A stretch of DNA of 64,000 bases from CAYMOV01 sp964392085 (GCA_964392085.1 CAYMOV010000002.1:1-64000), one strand, 5' to 3'. Positions 16,046-25,283 are shown, numbered from the stretch's first letter. Numbers and translations: made by a program. Notes: generated from the letters alone by a model not told the origin.

Positions 16046-17713
16046 ATGGGAAAAGACCTGCAGACCCTGAAAGCCGAATTGACCGCGCGACTGCGCGAGT
16101 CGACCGCGTCCCTCGGCGCCCCCATGGACCTGGACCTCTCCCTCGAGAGCCCGAAGGACAAGGACCATGGGGATTTCGCCTTCCCGACCTTTCCCTTGGC
16201 CAAAGTCCTGAAGAAGTCCCCCTTGGCCATCGCCCAAGCCCTGGCCCAAACCGTCCGGTTCCCGGCGGAGCTGGTGGTTTCCTTCGAGGCAGTGGCCCCG
16301 GGCTACCTGAATTTACGCCTGAATCCCCGGCTGTATTACGAGACCCTGGAGGACGCGCTTTCCCAGGGCGACCTTTATGGGCGCAACCGTCAGGCCGAGG
16401 ACGTGAACCTACTGCTGGAATTCGTGAGTTCCAACCCCACGGGCCCCTTGAACGTGGTCAACGCACGGGCCGCCACCCTCGGGGACGTGATCCGGCGCCT
16501 GCTCCAGGCCTCGGGGGCGAAGGTCGCCACCGAGTATTACGTGAACGACGCGGGGGTCCAGGCGAAGCTTTTCGGTGAATCCCTCTTGGCCGCCTGCGAC
16601 CGGGTGCGGGGCATCCCCACCCAGGCCCCGGAGAACGGGTACCAGGGCGCCTATATGGAGGACCTCGCCAGGGAATTTTTGGCGTCCCCCGAGTTCGCCG
16701 GGGTGACCGCGCTCCCGAAGGTGGAGTTGTCCCGGTGGCTGGGCGAACGGGGCATGGACCGGGTGGTGGAATGGCACCGGACGGCCATGGAGCGTTTCGG
16801 GGTGCCTTTCGACCGATTCTTCTCCGAGCGCCGGGAACTGCATGCGACGGGCAAAGTCGGGAAGGGTTTGGATTTCCTTCGGGAGAAGGGGCTCCTTTAC
16901 GCCCAGGACGGCGCCGAGTGGATCAAGGTTTCCGAGTTCGGGGCCCCGAAGGATGAGGTGATGGTCAAGAGCGACGGGCTCCCCGCCTACTTCGCCGCGG
17001 ACATCGCCTACCATATGGACAAGTTCGACCGGGGTTTCGACCGGTTGCTCGACATTTGGGGCCCGGACCACCACGGCCACATCCTCCGGATGACGGCCGC
17101 CTTGAAGGCCGCGGGGTATCCAGCGGACAAGTTCACGGTCCTCATCGGCCAACAAGTGAGCCTCCTGTCCGGGGGTGAGAAGGTCAAGATGTCGAAACGG
17201 GAGGGCAAGTTCGTCACTTTGGAGGAGCTGTTGGACGAGGTGGGCGTGGACGCCGCACGGTTCTTCTTCGCCATGAGGTCCGCCAACAGCCACCTGGATT
17301 TCGACCTGGAAGTGGCCAAGAAACAGACCGATGAGAACCCCGTTTACTACATCCAATACGCCCACGCCCGGGTCAGCAGCCTGCTCAAGAAGTGCGCCTC
17401 CCAGGGCTTGGTGCCGGCCGTCCGGGCCGACCGGCTGGGCTCCCTCACGGAGAAGGAATCAGTCCTGCTCCTGAAATCCATCCTCGAATTTCCCCAGCAG
17501 GTGGCCGAGGCCGGCAAGGCCTTTGAACCCCACCGGCTGGTGGCCTATCTCATGGCCTTGGCGGGTGATTTCCACGGTTTTTACACCCAACACCGGATCC
17601 TGGACGCTCCCCGTGAAACCGCCGAGGCGCGGTTGGCCCTGGCCTTGGGGGTCCAGATCGTGCTCCGGAACTCCTTGGCGCTCCTGGGTGTCTCGGCCCC
17701 GGAGTCCATGTAA
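16046..17713 (+). CDS. argS: Arginyl-tRNA synthetase
   Basis: The 555-residue class I synthetase charges tRNA-Arg. It opens with the Arg-specific N-terminal domain. The catalytic core starts at EFVSSNPTGPL, the KMSKR loop is intact (residues 381-385, KMSKREGK), and an anticodon-binding DALR domain ends the protein. The HIGH signature, normally LHVGHARG in this family, here reads L135-NVVNARAATLGD, so both histidines are Asn. No frameshift is seen and the rest of the family pattern is normal. The gene closes the yqeK-argS cluster. Confidence 0.95.
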   Translation: MGKDLQTLKAELTARLRESTASLGAPMDLDLSLESPKDKDHGDFAFPTFPLAKVLKKSPLAIAQALAQTVRFPAELVVSFEAVAPGYLNLRLNPRLYYETLEDALSQGDLYGRNRQAEDVNLLLEFVSSNPTGPLNVVNARAATLGDVIRRLLQASGAKVATEYYVNDAGVQAKLFGESLLAACDRVRGIPTQAPENGYQGAYMEDLAREFLASPEFAGVTALPKVELSRWLGERGMDRVVEWHRTAMERFGVPFDRFFSERRELHATGKVGKGLDFLREKGLLYAQDGAEWIKVSEFGAPKDEVMVKSDGLPAYFAADIAYHMDKFDRGFDRLLDIWGPDHHGHILRMTAALKAAGYPADKFTVLIGQQVSLLSGGEKVKMSKREGKFVTLEELLDEVGVDAARFFFAMRSANSHLDFDLEVAKKQTDENPVYYIQYAHARVSSLLKKCASQGLVPAVRADRLGSLTEKESVLLLKSILEFPQQVAEAGKAFEPHRLVAYLMALAGDFHGFYTQHRILDAPRETAEARLALALGVQIVLRNSLALLGVSAPESM

Positions 17714-17758
17714 CCAACCGGTCTTCAGCGGAGTGACGATAAAGTCGACCTAAAGGGA

Positions 17759-17815
17759 TTTTTGCCCCCTACCGGTCCTTAGGCGGCTCAGCCGCCTGAC
17801 GGTGGGGTAAAAAAA
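17759..17815. terminator. Long nested hairpin after argS
   Basis: An inner perfect palindrome AGGCGGCT-C-AGCCGCCT (17780-17796) sits inside outer arms TTTTTGCCCC...CCG and CGG...GGGGTAAAAAA. The outer T and A runs would pair with each other, so the structure could act as a terminator on either strand or as a REP-type element. It separates argS from the promoter of the next gene. Confidence 0.5.
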
Positions 17816-17838
17816 CACTTTTCAGCGCCCTATTAGGG

Positions 17839-17867
17839 TTTTCAACCGGGTCAAATCAAACTAAAAT
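17839..17867 (+). promoter_or_regulatory. Candidate promoter of the TPR lipoprotein/Tad genes
   Basis: TTTTCA (17839-17844) and TAAAAT (17862-17867) are spaced by 17 bases, 30 bases before the ATG at 17898. The -35 is weak and the -10 acceptable. Confidence 0.4.
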
Positions 17868-17897
17868 CAGTCCGATCCTTTTTTTGAGGCGGTAGTC

Positions 17898-18605
17898 ATG
17901 CGGCGTTCCATCCCCATCCTCCTGGTGGCCCTGGCCTTGCCGGCCTGCAAGGCCAAGCCGAAGCCACTCCCGCTTCCGCCCGCGCTTCAAGCGGCCTATG
18001 GGTCGCTCGCGGAGGGGGATTACGACAAGGCCTTGGCGTCCGTGGAACCCCTGACCCAGGAAAGCCCGGCCCCGCCCGGCGCCGTGGAGGCCCAGTCCCT
18101 GAAGGCCTATCTCCTCGCCTACGGCAAGAACCGATCCCTGCAGGCCCGGGACGCGGCGAGGATCGTGGTCTCCATGTTCGGCTCCCATCCCCTGGCTCCC
18201 CCCGCCCAACAATTGATCGCGGATACCTTCTACTGGCAGGGAAACCTGAAAAAAGCCATGGAGGAATACAAGCGCCTCGCGGACCTCTATGGGGACAAGG
18301 GCTACGGCGCCTACGCCTATTACCAGATCGGCAATTGCCTCTACCTGCAACAGAAACCGGGGGATGCCTTGGCCTCCTACCGGGATGCCGCGGAGAAATA
18401 TCCCGGGGACCCGTTGGCGGGTCCGGCCCAATTGAGGGTGGGGGAGGTTTACGCCAAGGTGGATAACCCCGAACAGGCGAAAAGTGAGTTCCTCAAGGCG
18501 GCCAAAACCCCGAAGGACCCCGACGTCCAGGCCATCGCCCAATCGGAATTGGAAAGCCTCGCACCGGTACATCGCCCCCGACGGGGCGCGACTCCCCACC
18601 CTTGA
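17898..18605 (+). CDS. TPR-repeat lipoprotein
   Basis: A short lipoprotein signal ends in ALPAC with Cys17 as the lipidation site. The remaining 218 residues are helical repeats of TPR/YbgF type: YGSLAEGDYDKALASVEPL, then AYYQIGNCLYLQQKPGDAL with the SYRDAAEKYPGDPLA repeat, then RVGEVYAKVDNPEQA. Such lipoproteins often act as assembly factors. The stop overlaps the following TadB gene, and TadD-type TPR lipoproteins are regular members of tad pilus clusters. That makes a TadD-like role plausible but not proven. Confidence 0.8.
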   Translation: MRRSIPILLVALALPACKAKPKPLPLPPALQAAYGSLAEGDYDKALASVEPLTQESPAPPGAVEAQSLKAYLLAYGKNRSLQARDAARIVVSMFGSHPLAPPAQQLIADTFYWQGNLKKAMEEYKRLADLYGDKGYGAYAYYQIGNCLYLQQKPGDALASYRDAAEKYPGDPLAGPAQLRVGEVYAKVDNPEQAKSEFLKAAKTPKDPDVQAIAQSELESLAPVHRPRRGATPHP

Positions 18606-19468
18606 TGTTCGGGCTCACACCGGCCCTGTGGCTCTCGGTCCTCTCGGGGTCCGCGGCGGTGGGGCTCGGGGTCTTCGCGGTGGCCCATCCCTGGACGGCC
18701 CGTTTTCCCGGATCCTGGTCCCCAACCGCTTGGTCTTTTCCCGGGATCAAAAGCCTGGTCCAGGGCCGGAAAGGACCCCTCCTGGCGGCCGCCGCCGCCC
18801 TGGGTTGGATGGTCCTCTGGCTTTGGAACCCGATGGTCGGGTTGTCCCTGACCGCCATCGTGGGCCTGGTTTTTTGGGCCTTCCGGGCCTTCCCGATTTG
18901 GAGGAAGAACCGGAACCTGAGGAGCCGCCGGGCCCAAAGCCTGGAGGCATTTCCCCAATCGCTGGAGATGATCGTCCAAGCCCTCCAGACCGGCCAGACC
19001 GTCCCCCAAACCATTGCCTACCTCGCGAAGGAGGCCCCCTCGCCCCTCCGGGAGGAGTTCATGGATTTATGCGTTGAATTGGAGTTGGGCTCCACCCCGG
19101 AGGATGCCCTGGCCCGGTGGGCCGACCGGCTCAACCACCCCGACCTCCACCAATTCCTGGAATCCTACCGCCTCTCCCGGAAAACAGGGGCGAACCTGGT
19201 GCACCTCTACCGGGTCCAGTTGGAGGGCATTGAGGAAAGGCAAAGGATCCTCCGGCGGATGGACAGCATGACGGCCCAGGCGCGTCTTTCGGGGTTGTTG
19301 ATGGGATCCCTTCCGTTCCTCCTCCTTGGCGTCCTTTTCGTGATGGATCCCGACCTCCTGGCGCCGCTTTTCGACCGGCCCCAGGGTTGGGCAGTCCTGG
19401 GGTTGGCGGCCGTCCTGGAGATCCTGGGTTTCGCCTGGATCAAGAAACTCCTGAGGTTGGACCTATGA
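18605..19468 (+). CDS. TadB-like type II/IV secretion inner-membrane protein (T2SSF)
   Basis: The 287-residue protein has two N-terminal membrane helices, a cytoplasmic T2SSF domain (LEAFPQSLEMIVQALQTGQTVPQTI; RLSRKTGANLVHLYR) and two C-terminal helices, the layout of TadB. TadB and TadC form the inner-membrane platform of tight-adherence (Flp-type) pili. The ATG overlaps the previous stop by one base; a TTG one codon earlier is also possible. The stop overlaps the TadC start (ATGA). No TadA ATPase, Flp pilin, secretin or prepilin peptidase is found in the window. Confidence 0.8.
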   Translation: MFGLTPALWLSVLSGSAAVGLGVFAVAHPWTARFPGSWSPTAWSFPGIKSLVQGRKGPLLAAAAALGWMVLWLWNPMVGLSLTAIVGLVFWAFRAFPIWRKNRNLRSRRAQSLEAFPQSLEMIVQALQTGQTVPQTIAYLAKEAPSPLREEFMDLCVELELGSTPEDALARWADRLNHPDLHQFLESYRLSRKTGANLVHLYRVQLEGIEERQRILRRMDSMTAQARLSGLLMGSLPFLLLGVLFVMDPDLLAPLFDRPQGWAVLGLAAVLEILGFAWIKKLLRLDL

Positions 19469-20364
19469 GCCTCTCCCTCTTCCTCCTGTCGGCCGGGTCC
19501 TGTTGTTGGGCCTACGCGGCTTGGGAAACGGCCCGGACGGTTTTGGGGAGGCTGGAGTCCCGGCGGCGGGAGGTCCAGGTGCGGACCCTCCTGGAGGGGC
19601 GCGGGCCCGAGGGCAGGAACCGTTCCGCCTCGGGAAAGTTGGAGGGCGCCGCCCGGTTCTGGGAGTCGAATTTCACGACCCTCCTTAGTCATCCGCGGCT
19701 TCTCGCCTATGGACGTTGGTTGGAACGGATGCTGGCCCGGTCCAACCTGAGGGTCCGGTTCACCCCGGGCCGCTTTTTGAGCTTCCAATTCCTGACCGGG
19801 TGCCTAGCGGCGTTTTTGTTCGGGGGACTCGCCGGGGACCCTTGGGTCGCCGGGGTTTGCTTCGCCTTGGGGGCCGCGGCCCCTTGGGCCTGGCTCAACG
19901 ATGAGGCCCTCCGACGCGAAAGGCGCGTCCTGGGGGAATTGCCCAACGCGTTGGAGATGTTTTCCCTCAGCGTCGAGGCCGGTTTGACCCTCGACCAGGC
20001 CTGGAGCCATTACCTCCAGAACGCCCGTCCGGGTCCTTGGAAGGAGGAGCTTTCCCAGGTTGTCCAGGAAACCCGCGCCGGGGCGGCAAGGCGGGAGGCC
20101 CTGGCCGGACTTTCCGAGAGGCTCCAGTTGACCGACATCTCGCTTTTCGTCTCCAGCGTCACCCACGCCGAGCGGGCCGGGACCGGGGTGGGAGCCACCC
20201 TCCGCCGGTTGGCCGCCACCCTCCGGGACAAGCAAAGCCAACGCGCCGAGAAGGCGGTTCAAGAATTGCCGGTGAAGCTCCTGCTGCCCCTGCTCCTTTG
20301 CATCATGCCGGTGACTTTGTTGGTCCTCTTCGCCCCGGTCATCCTTCGCCTGATCTATGGTTGA
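19465..20364 (+). CDS. TadC-like type II/IV secretion inner-membrane protein (T2SSF)
   Basis: The 299-residue partner of the preceding TadB-like protein. N-terminal helices are followed by a T2SSF domain (LPNALEMFSLSVEAGLTLDQAW; FVSSVTHAERAGTGVGATLRRLA) and a last membrane segment (LLLPLLLCIMPVTLLVLFAP). The ATG overlaps the upstream stop by 4 bases. The DUF192 gene starts inside its last codons, so the four genes from 17898 are translationally linked. Confidence 0.82.
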   Translation: MSLSLFLLSAGSCCWAYAAWETARTVLGRLESRRREVQVRTLLEGRGPEGRNRSASGKLEGAARFWESNFTTLLSHPRLLAYGRWLERMLARSNLRVRFTPGRFLSFQFLTGCLAAFLFGGLAGDPWVAGVCFALGAAAPWAWLNDEALRRERRVLGELPNALEMFSLSVEAGLTLDQAWSHYLQNARPGPWKEELSQVVQETRAGAARREALAGLSERLQLTDISLFVSSVTHAERAGTGVGATLRRLAATLRDKQSQRAEKAVQELPVKLLLPLLLCIMPVTLLVLFAPVILRLIYG

Positions 20365-20707
20365 GCCCCAAGAACGGACGTTTCGGAACCCCCAAGGCGC
20401 GCCCAGGGTCACCGCGCGGGTGGCCGACGGTTTCCGCCTCCGTCTCCGGGGCTTGATGTTCCGTAAATGTTGGCCCGAGGGATGGGAGGGGCTTTACTTC
20501 CCGGATTGTTCGGTGGTCCATACGGGTTGGATGCGCCTCCGTCCCGACTTGGTCTTCCTCGACGACAGGGGCCGGGTCACCGGCGTCATCCACTCGGCCG
20601 GGCGGTGGAGGATCTTCCGGGGTCCTCCCGGTAGCCGCCACACGCTGGAACTCCCGGAGGGCGCGCTTTCGGCCGCCGGGATCCGGCCGGGGGAGACCCT
20701 CGCCTGA
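20357..20707 (+). CDS. DUF192 family protein
   Basis: The 116-residue protein has the DUF192 signature: [17 protein letters not shown], then [24 protein letters not shown]. The ATG lies 8 bases inside the end of the TadC gene. DUF192 proteins are small, often exported, and of uncertain biochemical role. They are frequently encoded beside tad genes, which fits. No signal peptide is visible here, so it may act in the cytoplasm. Confidence 0.85.
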   Translation: MVEPQERTFRNPQGAPRVTARVADGFRLRLRGLMFRKCWPEGWEGLYFPDCSVVHTGWMRLRPDLVFLDDRGRVTGVIHSAGRWRIFRGPPGSRHTLELPEGALSAAGIRPGETLA

Positions 20708-20721
20708 GGGGCCTTTGCTGT

Positions 20722-20749
20722 TTGTGTTTCAATCGTTTGCGTTTAGAAT
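20722..20749 (+). promoter_or_regulatory. Candidate glyA promoter
   Basis: TTGTGT (20722-20727) and TAGAAT (20744-20749) are spaced by 16 bases, with about 47 bases to the glyA ATG. No riboswitch-like structure was recognised between them and the start. Confidence 0.4.
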
Positions 20750-20796
20750 ATGGCCACTTTCAACGCCCTTCCACGCCCCATCCCCAGGAGAATCCC

Positions 20797-22101
20797 ATGG
20801 ACTTTTCCAACCTCAAAATGAACGATCCCGAGATCTACGAAGCCCACCAGAATGAGGTGCGGCGCCAGAACGAGAAGCTCGAGATGATCGCCTCGGAGAA
20901 CTTCCCGAGCCTGGCCGTCTTGGAGACCCTCGCCAGCGTCATGAACAACAAGTACGCCGAGGGCTATCCCGGAAACCGATACTACGGCGGTTGCGAGTGG
21001 GTGGACGTGGCGGAAAACCTCGCCCGGGAAAGGGCCAAGAAGCTGTTCTTCGGGGCCGAGTACGTCAACGTCCAGCCCCACGCCGGCAGCCAGGCCAACA
21101 TGGCGGTCTATTACACCTTCATCAAGCCCGGCGACACGGTTCTGGGCCTCGACTTGTCCCACGGAGGGCACCTGACCCACGGATTCAAGGGCAATTTCTC
21201 CGGCAAGAACTACAACTTCTTCGCCTACCAGGTCCGAAAGGAGGACGGCCGGGTGGACCTCGACCAGGCCCGCGACCTGGCCCGCTTACACCGCCCCAAG
21301 ATGATCTCCATCGGGGCCTCGGCTTACTCCCGGGATTGGGACTACAAGGCCTTCCGCGAGATCGCCGACGAGGTCGGGGCCTTCCTTTGGGCGGATATCG
21401 CCCACACCGCGGGGCTCATCGTGGCGGGGGAACTCAACAACCCCATGCCCCATTGCCATGTGGTGACCACCACCACCCACAAGACCCTCCGGGGACCCCG
21501 GGGCGGCATGATCCTCATGGGCAAGGACTTCGACAACCCCTTCGGCGTGACGGCCCCCAAGAGCGGTCGGGTCCGGAAGATGGGCGAGCTGGTGGATTCC
21601 CAGATCATCCCCGGCATCCAGGGCGGGCCGTTGATGCACGTGATCGCGGCCAAGGCCGTTGCGTTCCGGGAGGCCCAACAACCCGCCTTCAAGGCTTACG
21701 CCAAGCAGGTGAAGGCCAACGCCAAGGCCCTAGCGGAAGCCCTGGTGGGATACGGGTTCAACCTGGTGTCGGGGGGAACGGACAACCACCTGATGCTCAT
21801 CGACCTGCGCAACAAGGGGATCAACGGCAAGGCTGCCCAAATGGCCCTCGATGAGGCCAACATCACGACCAACAAGAACTCGGTGCCCTACGACACCGAG
21901 TCGCCGCTCCTGACCTCGGGCTTAAGGCTGGGATCGCCGGCTTTGACGACCCGGGGCTTCAAGGAAGAGGATTTCAAGCGGGTGGCCAAGTGGATCAACG
22001 ACGTCATCGCGGGCCCGGCCGACGAGGGCGTGCGCAAGCGCGTGAAGGGCGAGATCACCGAGGTCACGAAGAAGTACCCACTTTACCCCGAGATCCAGTG
22101 A
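20797..22101 (+). CDS. glyA: Serine hydroxymethyltransferase
   Basis: The 435-residue PLP enzyme interconverts serine and glycine and supplies one-carbon units on tetrahydrofolate. The family core is intact, including the substrate segment [21 protein letters not shown], and the PLP lysine Lys229 in [14 protein letters not shown]. The ATG is preceded by AGGAG at 6-base spacing, which favours it over an earlier in-frame start at 20722. The stop overlaps the GTG of the following dipeptidase gene. Confidence 0.97.
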   Translation: MDFSNLKMNDPEIYEAHQNEVRRQNEKLEMIASENFPSLAVLETLASVMNNKYAEGYPGNRYYGGCEWVDVAENLARERAKKLFFGAEYVNVQPHAGSQANMAVYYTFIKPGDTVLGLDLSHGGHLTHGFKGNFSGKNYNFFAYQVRKEDGRVDLDQARDLARLHRPKMISIGASAYSRDWDYKAFREIADEVGAFLWADIAHTAGLIVAGELNNPMPHCHVVTTTTHKTLRGPRGGMILMGKDFDNPFGVTAPKSGRVRKMGELVDSQIIPGIQGGPLMHVIAAKAVAFREAQQPAFKAYAKQVKANAKALAEALVGYGFNLVSGGTDNHLMLIDLRNKGINGKAAQMALDEANITTNKNSVPYDTESPLLTSGLRLGSPALTTRGFKEEDFKRVAKWINDVIAGPADEGVRKRVKGEITEVTKKYPLYPEIQ

Positions 22102-22808
22102 TCAGACCCCGGTGGGAAACGAAGGCCATCAGCCGTTGGTCACCCCTTCTTCTTATATCCATTTTGTGGATTGGGGCCGTTTGGGGTGGCCCCGCTTCCA
22201 CCCCCGAGGAATCGATGGAACGGCTTAAAAAAGATCCCCAATATGTGGAATTGAAGCCGGATGCCCACCAAGTCATCGAGCTGAAATACGCGACCGAGGA
22301 CAACTTTACGGGCACCGATCTTTATGGTCCCTTTAAGGAGTGCTATCTCCAGAAGGTGGCCGCCGATAAATACAAGAACGCGGTCAAGAACCTCCAGAAG
22401 ACCCATCCTGGTTGGAAATTCATCATCTACGACGCCCTCCGGCCCAGGTCCGTCCAATGGCGGCTTTGGGAAAAGGTGAAGGGGACCTCCCAGCAAAAAT
22501 ACGTGGCGGATCCCGAGAAGGGTTCCAACCACAACTACGGGTTGGCCCTGGACATCGGGTTGGTGGACGACAAGGGTCAAATCGTCGATATGGGGGCCCC
22601 GTTTGACGGGTTCACGCCCATTTCAGAGCCCAAGCGCGAGGCGGAAATGCTCAAGGCGGGGAAGCTGACCCGGGAACAGTTGGGCCACCGGTTGATCCTA
22701 AGGAAGGCAATGACCGAGGCCGGCTTCACCCAGCTGGCCCATGAATGGTGGCATTACGACGCCCTGCCGATGTCGCAAATTAGGGGAAAATTCCAGATCG
22801 TAGGATAA
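22098..22808 (+). CDS. Exported D-alanyl-D-alanine dipeptidase (VanX/DdpX-like, M15D)
   Basis: The 236-residue protein has the VanX zinc-peptidase motifs: His145 and Asp152 in [12 protein letters not shown], and Glu216 with His219 in AHEWWHYD. The arginine of DALRPRSVQ is also characteristic. An N-terminal hydrophobic segment ([15 protein letters not shown]) points to the periplasm. True VanX of vancomycin resistance is cytoplasmic, and exported relatives such as DdpX are thought to recycle D-Ala-D-Ala from the wall. The GTG overlaps the glyA stop (GTGA). No vanH or vanA homologue is nearby, so a resistance role is unlikely. Confidence 0.88.
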   Translation: MIRPRWETKAISRWSPLLLISILWIGAVWGGPASTPEESMERLKKDPQYVELKPDAHQVIELKYATEDNFTGTDLYGPFKECYLQKVAADKYKNAVKNLQKTHPGWKFIIYDALRPRSVQWRLWEKVKGTSQQKYVADPEKGSNHNYGLALDIGLVDDKGQIVDMGAPFDGFTPISEPKREAEMLKAGKLTREQLGHRLILRKAMTEAGFTQLAHEWWHYDALPMSQIRGKFQIVG

Positions 22809-22860
22809 TGTTGATTCGGTATTCCGGTTGTAACTGTGATCGACAGTTGTTCCGGATATG

Positions 22861-22890
22861 AAAAAAAGCCGCCCTGGGAGGCGGCTTTTT
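22861..22890. terminator. Bidirectional rho-independent terminator
   Basis: A run of seven A precedes GCCGCC, a CTGGGA loop and GGCGGC, followed by TTTTT. It lies between the converging dipeptidase gene and the minus-strand propeller lipoprotein, so it can stop transcripts from both directions. Confidence 0.88.
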
Positions 22891-22905
22891 CGTTTGGGAG
22901 GGAGG

Positions 22906-23910
22906 TTACTGGCCGACGGGGGTGGGGACGTCCACGACCGGCACGTAAGCCGCCCAAGAGGGCGAGGTGCCGTAAACCGGGCCGCCGGAAACCGTCATGG
23001 GGGCCGCGCCGGTGACATTGGAGTTCATCGAATAAAGCGCCAGGTTGTTGTCGGCGTCCGAGGAACAGTAGAAGATCTTCTTGTCCTTCTGGGCGAATTG
23101 GGGGCAAAGGTTGATGCCGGTGGTCGTCAACTGGACCGGGCTGGAGCCGTCGGAAGCCATGGTGTAGATCTGGGCCACGTTCTCGCGGAAGAGGACGAAA
23201 AGGACCTTCTTGCCGTCCTCGCTGAAGGACGGGTAGCCGACGTTCCAGTCGGTGTAGGTGGTCAACTTGGTGACTGAGGAGTCCACCAGGTTGAGGCGGT
23301 AAAGGTTGTAGACATTCTCCTGGCCCATGGAGATGAAAACCATGGAGGGTTCCTTGGGGTGATAGACGGGGGAAAGGGCGTTGTACCCCAACAACAAGGT
23401 GTGGGCGTTGTTGAACGAATCGGATGAATCAATTTCCCAGAGGTCACCGGCGTTTGAATAAGCGATGTGCTTGCCATCCGGCGACCAGGCCGGGGCGTTA
23501 CCCAAGTAAAGGTTTTGGCCGGAAGTGGAAAGGGATTCGGCGTCGTGCTCAGTGAGCTGGGTACGGTTGGTTCCGTCCAGGTTCACGCGCCAGATGTTGT
23601 AGGTCCCGTCGGCGCTGGAATTCGACCAATAAGCCGCCTGGTCCCCGGCGGGTGAGCAGGAAGGGAACCATTCGGTGCTTTTGCCCGTGGTCAAGGGAAC
23701 CAGGGTGCCCGACTTCAAGTCGAGGCGTGATAAGTGCCCGCCGACGGTGAAGACCAAGCTTCCGCTGGGGGGCGGCGGGGTGGGGGTGGGTTCAGCCTCC
23801 GCGACGGATTCGTCCTTCTTCTTGCAGCCGCCGTTGAGGACGAGGAATGAGCCGACCGCAAGGATGAGCAGGAACATGAGGGACAGGTTCAGCGTCGATT
23901 TTAACTTCAT
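22906..23910 (-). CDS. TolB-like beta-propeller lipoprotein (PD40 repeats)
   Basis: The 334-residue protein starts at an ATG preceded by AGGAGG at 6-base spacing, preferred over an ATG 18 bases earlier. The lipoprotein signal ends in LNGGC with Cys29. A short Pro/Thr linker (PTPTPPPP) leads into WD40-like PD40 repeats such as NAPAWSPDGKHIAYS and GYPSFSEDGKKVLFV, giving a propeller like that of TolB. There is no TolB N-terminal domain, so it is not classical TolB. It is the downstream member of a pair with the similar gene at 23925. Confidence 0.85.
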   Translation of the reverse strand: MKLKSTLNLSLMFLLILAVGSFLVLNGGCKKKDESVAEAEPTPTPPPPSGSLVFTVGGHLSRLDLKSGTLVPLTTGKSTEWFPSCSPAGDQAAYWSNSSADGTYNIWRVNLDGTNRTQLTEHDAESLSTSGQNLYLGNAPAWSPDGKHIAYSNAGDLWEIDSSDSFNNAHTLLLGYNALSPVYHPKEPSMVFISMGQENVYNLYRLNLVDSSVTKLTTYTDWNVGYPSFSEDGKKVLFVLFRENVAQIYTMASDGSSPVQLTTTGINLCPQFAQKDKKIFYCSSDADNNLALYSMNSNVTGAAPMTVSGGPVYGTSPSWAAYVPVVDVPTPVGQ

Positions 23911-23924
23911 GAGGTCCCTCCTTT

Positions 23925-25187
23925 TCACTTTTTAGACCAGTCCGGGAACTTGAGGTCATCCAACGAGATCCGCTTCTTGCCGCCGCCGTTGGCGTCCATC
24001 ACCCACAAAGCCCCATCGACGGTGTACATGATCTTGGAGCCGTCCGGGGACCAAGAAGCCGCTTGGACACCCGGCTCCGTCAGGTATTTCAAGGTGCCTT
24101 TATCGGCTTCGCTGGTCGCGGGTTTGTCCAACAACGCGACCCGGTAACCACTGTCCTCATCAGTTTGGCGCGCCAGGAGAAGCAGGTCGCTTTTTCCCTC
24201 GGCGGGCGAGTACTGAAGCAGGGAACCCATGACAGGAGTGGCGTTTTGGAATAGAAGCTTGGCCTTCAGGGTTTCGTAAGAGACTTCATAGAGCGATTTG
24301 TCGCCGATCAAATAAGCGACCTTGGAGGCGTCGGGGGACCAGGAAATCGGGCCGGCGGTATCGCGGACCTCGGAGAGGACGATCCGGTCATGCAAGCGGG
24401 GGTTCACCAAGCGCAGGCTGTTGAAGTGGTCGCCTTGCCGAACCATAAAGGCGATGTAACGGTCCGACCGGCGGGGAGCCCATTCCAACGAGAGGATCTG
24501 GTACAACGGGTCCACGGTCGTGAGGCTCACTTGGGAAAGAAGGGCGAGGTCGACCAGGACCAGTTGGTGCCGGTAGACCAGGGCGATCTGGTCGCTCTTG
24601 GGGGACCAAGTAAAGGGAACAAAGGATGAATCGGCCGTGGGAATATCCAGGTCCTCGTAAAAGGTCAGCTGTTTGGATTGGTTGGAACCCTTGTCTTGGA
24701 CATAGAGGTTGGCTTTGCCGTCCATGTCCGAGAGGAAAGCCAGGACCTTGCCGTTCGGGGACCAAAGCGGGAACCAGGAGTTGGAACCGGCGGGGGTCCG
24801 GCGCTGGGGGTCCGCGCCGTTGTTCGCCATGTCGTACAACGACCATTTGCCGTTTTCGTAAGTCGTGTAGGCGATTCGCTCGGACTCAAGGATAGGTTGG
24901 GGGGTCGGGGTGGGGGAACCCACCACCGCCGATTGGGCAGGGGAAGCCGGCTTGACGGGGGCCGACTCGGGCGCGGCCACAGGCGCCGACGAGGAAGGGG
25001 CCGTCGAGGTGTCGGTCGGTGCATCTTTGGACGCGGGGATGGTCTGAATATTTTCAACGACGGGTTTGAAAAGGGGGAGGGATCGTTTACCGCATCCGGG
25101 TATGTTGACAGAACAACCGGACGAAACCGTCAGGATGAGGAGCAGGGAGGCCGAAAAAACGGCCAAACTCTTGAAGGTCTCGCGCAC
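23925..25187 (-). CDS. TolB-like beta-propeller lipoprotein, larger paralogue
   Basis: A 420-residue lipoprotein whose signal ends in VSSGC with Cys25, followed by an Ala/Pro/Ser/Thr linker to about residue 100. PD40 repeats follow: WFPLWSPNGKVLAFLSD, TWSPKSDQIALVYR, SWSPDASKVAYLIG, SWSPDGSKIMYTVD. A GTG start has AAGGAG upstream. It lies 14 bases before its smaller paralogue and has a strong promoter of its own. The two likely form a periplasm-facing pair; the partner or ligand is unknown. Confidence 0.85.
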   Translation of the reverse strand: MRETFKSLAVFSASLLLILTVSSGCSVNIPGCGKRSLPLFKPVVENIQTIPASKDAPTDTSTAPSSSAPVAAPESAPVKPASPAQSAVVGSPTPTPQPILESERIAYTTYENGKWSLYDMANNGADPQRRTPAGSNSWFPLWSPNGKVLAFLSDMDGKANLYVQDKGSNQSKQLTFYEDLDIPTADSSFVPFTWSPKSDQIALVYRHQLVLVDLALLSQVSLTTVDPLYQILSLEWAPRRSDRYIAFMVRQGDHFNSLRLVNPRLHDRIVLSEVRDTAGPISWSPDASKVAYLIGDKSLYEVSYETLKAKLLFQNATPVMGSLLQYSPAEGKSDLLLLARQTDEDSGYRVALLDKPATSEADKGTLKYLTEPGVQAASWSPDGSKIMYTVDGALWVMDANGGGKKRISLDDLKFPDWSKK

Positions 25188-25231
25188 GGAGCGCGCTCCT
25201 TAGGGGGGCGTTGAGATGGTTTCTGTTAAAA

Positions 25232-25260
25232 AGTGTAGGCTTTTTAACGTTAGAAGTCAA
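25232..25260 (-). promoter_or_regulatory. Strong sigma-70-type promoter for the propeller lipoprotein pair
   Basis: On the minus strand TTGACT (complement of 25255-25260) and TACACT (complement of 25232-25237) are spaced by exactly 17 bases. Transcription would start near 25225, leaving a leader of about 38 bases before the GTG at 25187. Confidence 0.65.
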
Positions 25261-25283
25261 CAAATACAATGGTTTATGGAGGG

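Noticed and set aside
22098..22808. Vancomycin-resistance vanX
   Set aside because: The catalytic motifs fit, but no vanH, vanA or vanRS homologue is nearby and the protein appears exported, so a wall-recycling DdpX-type role is more likely.
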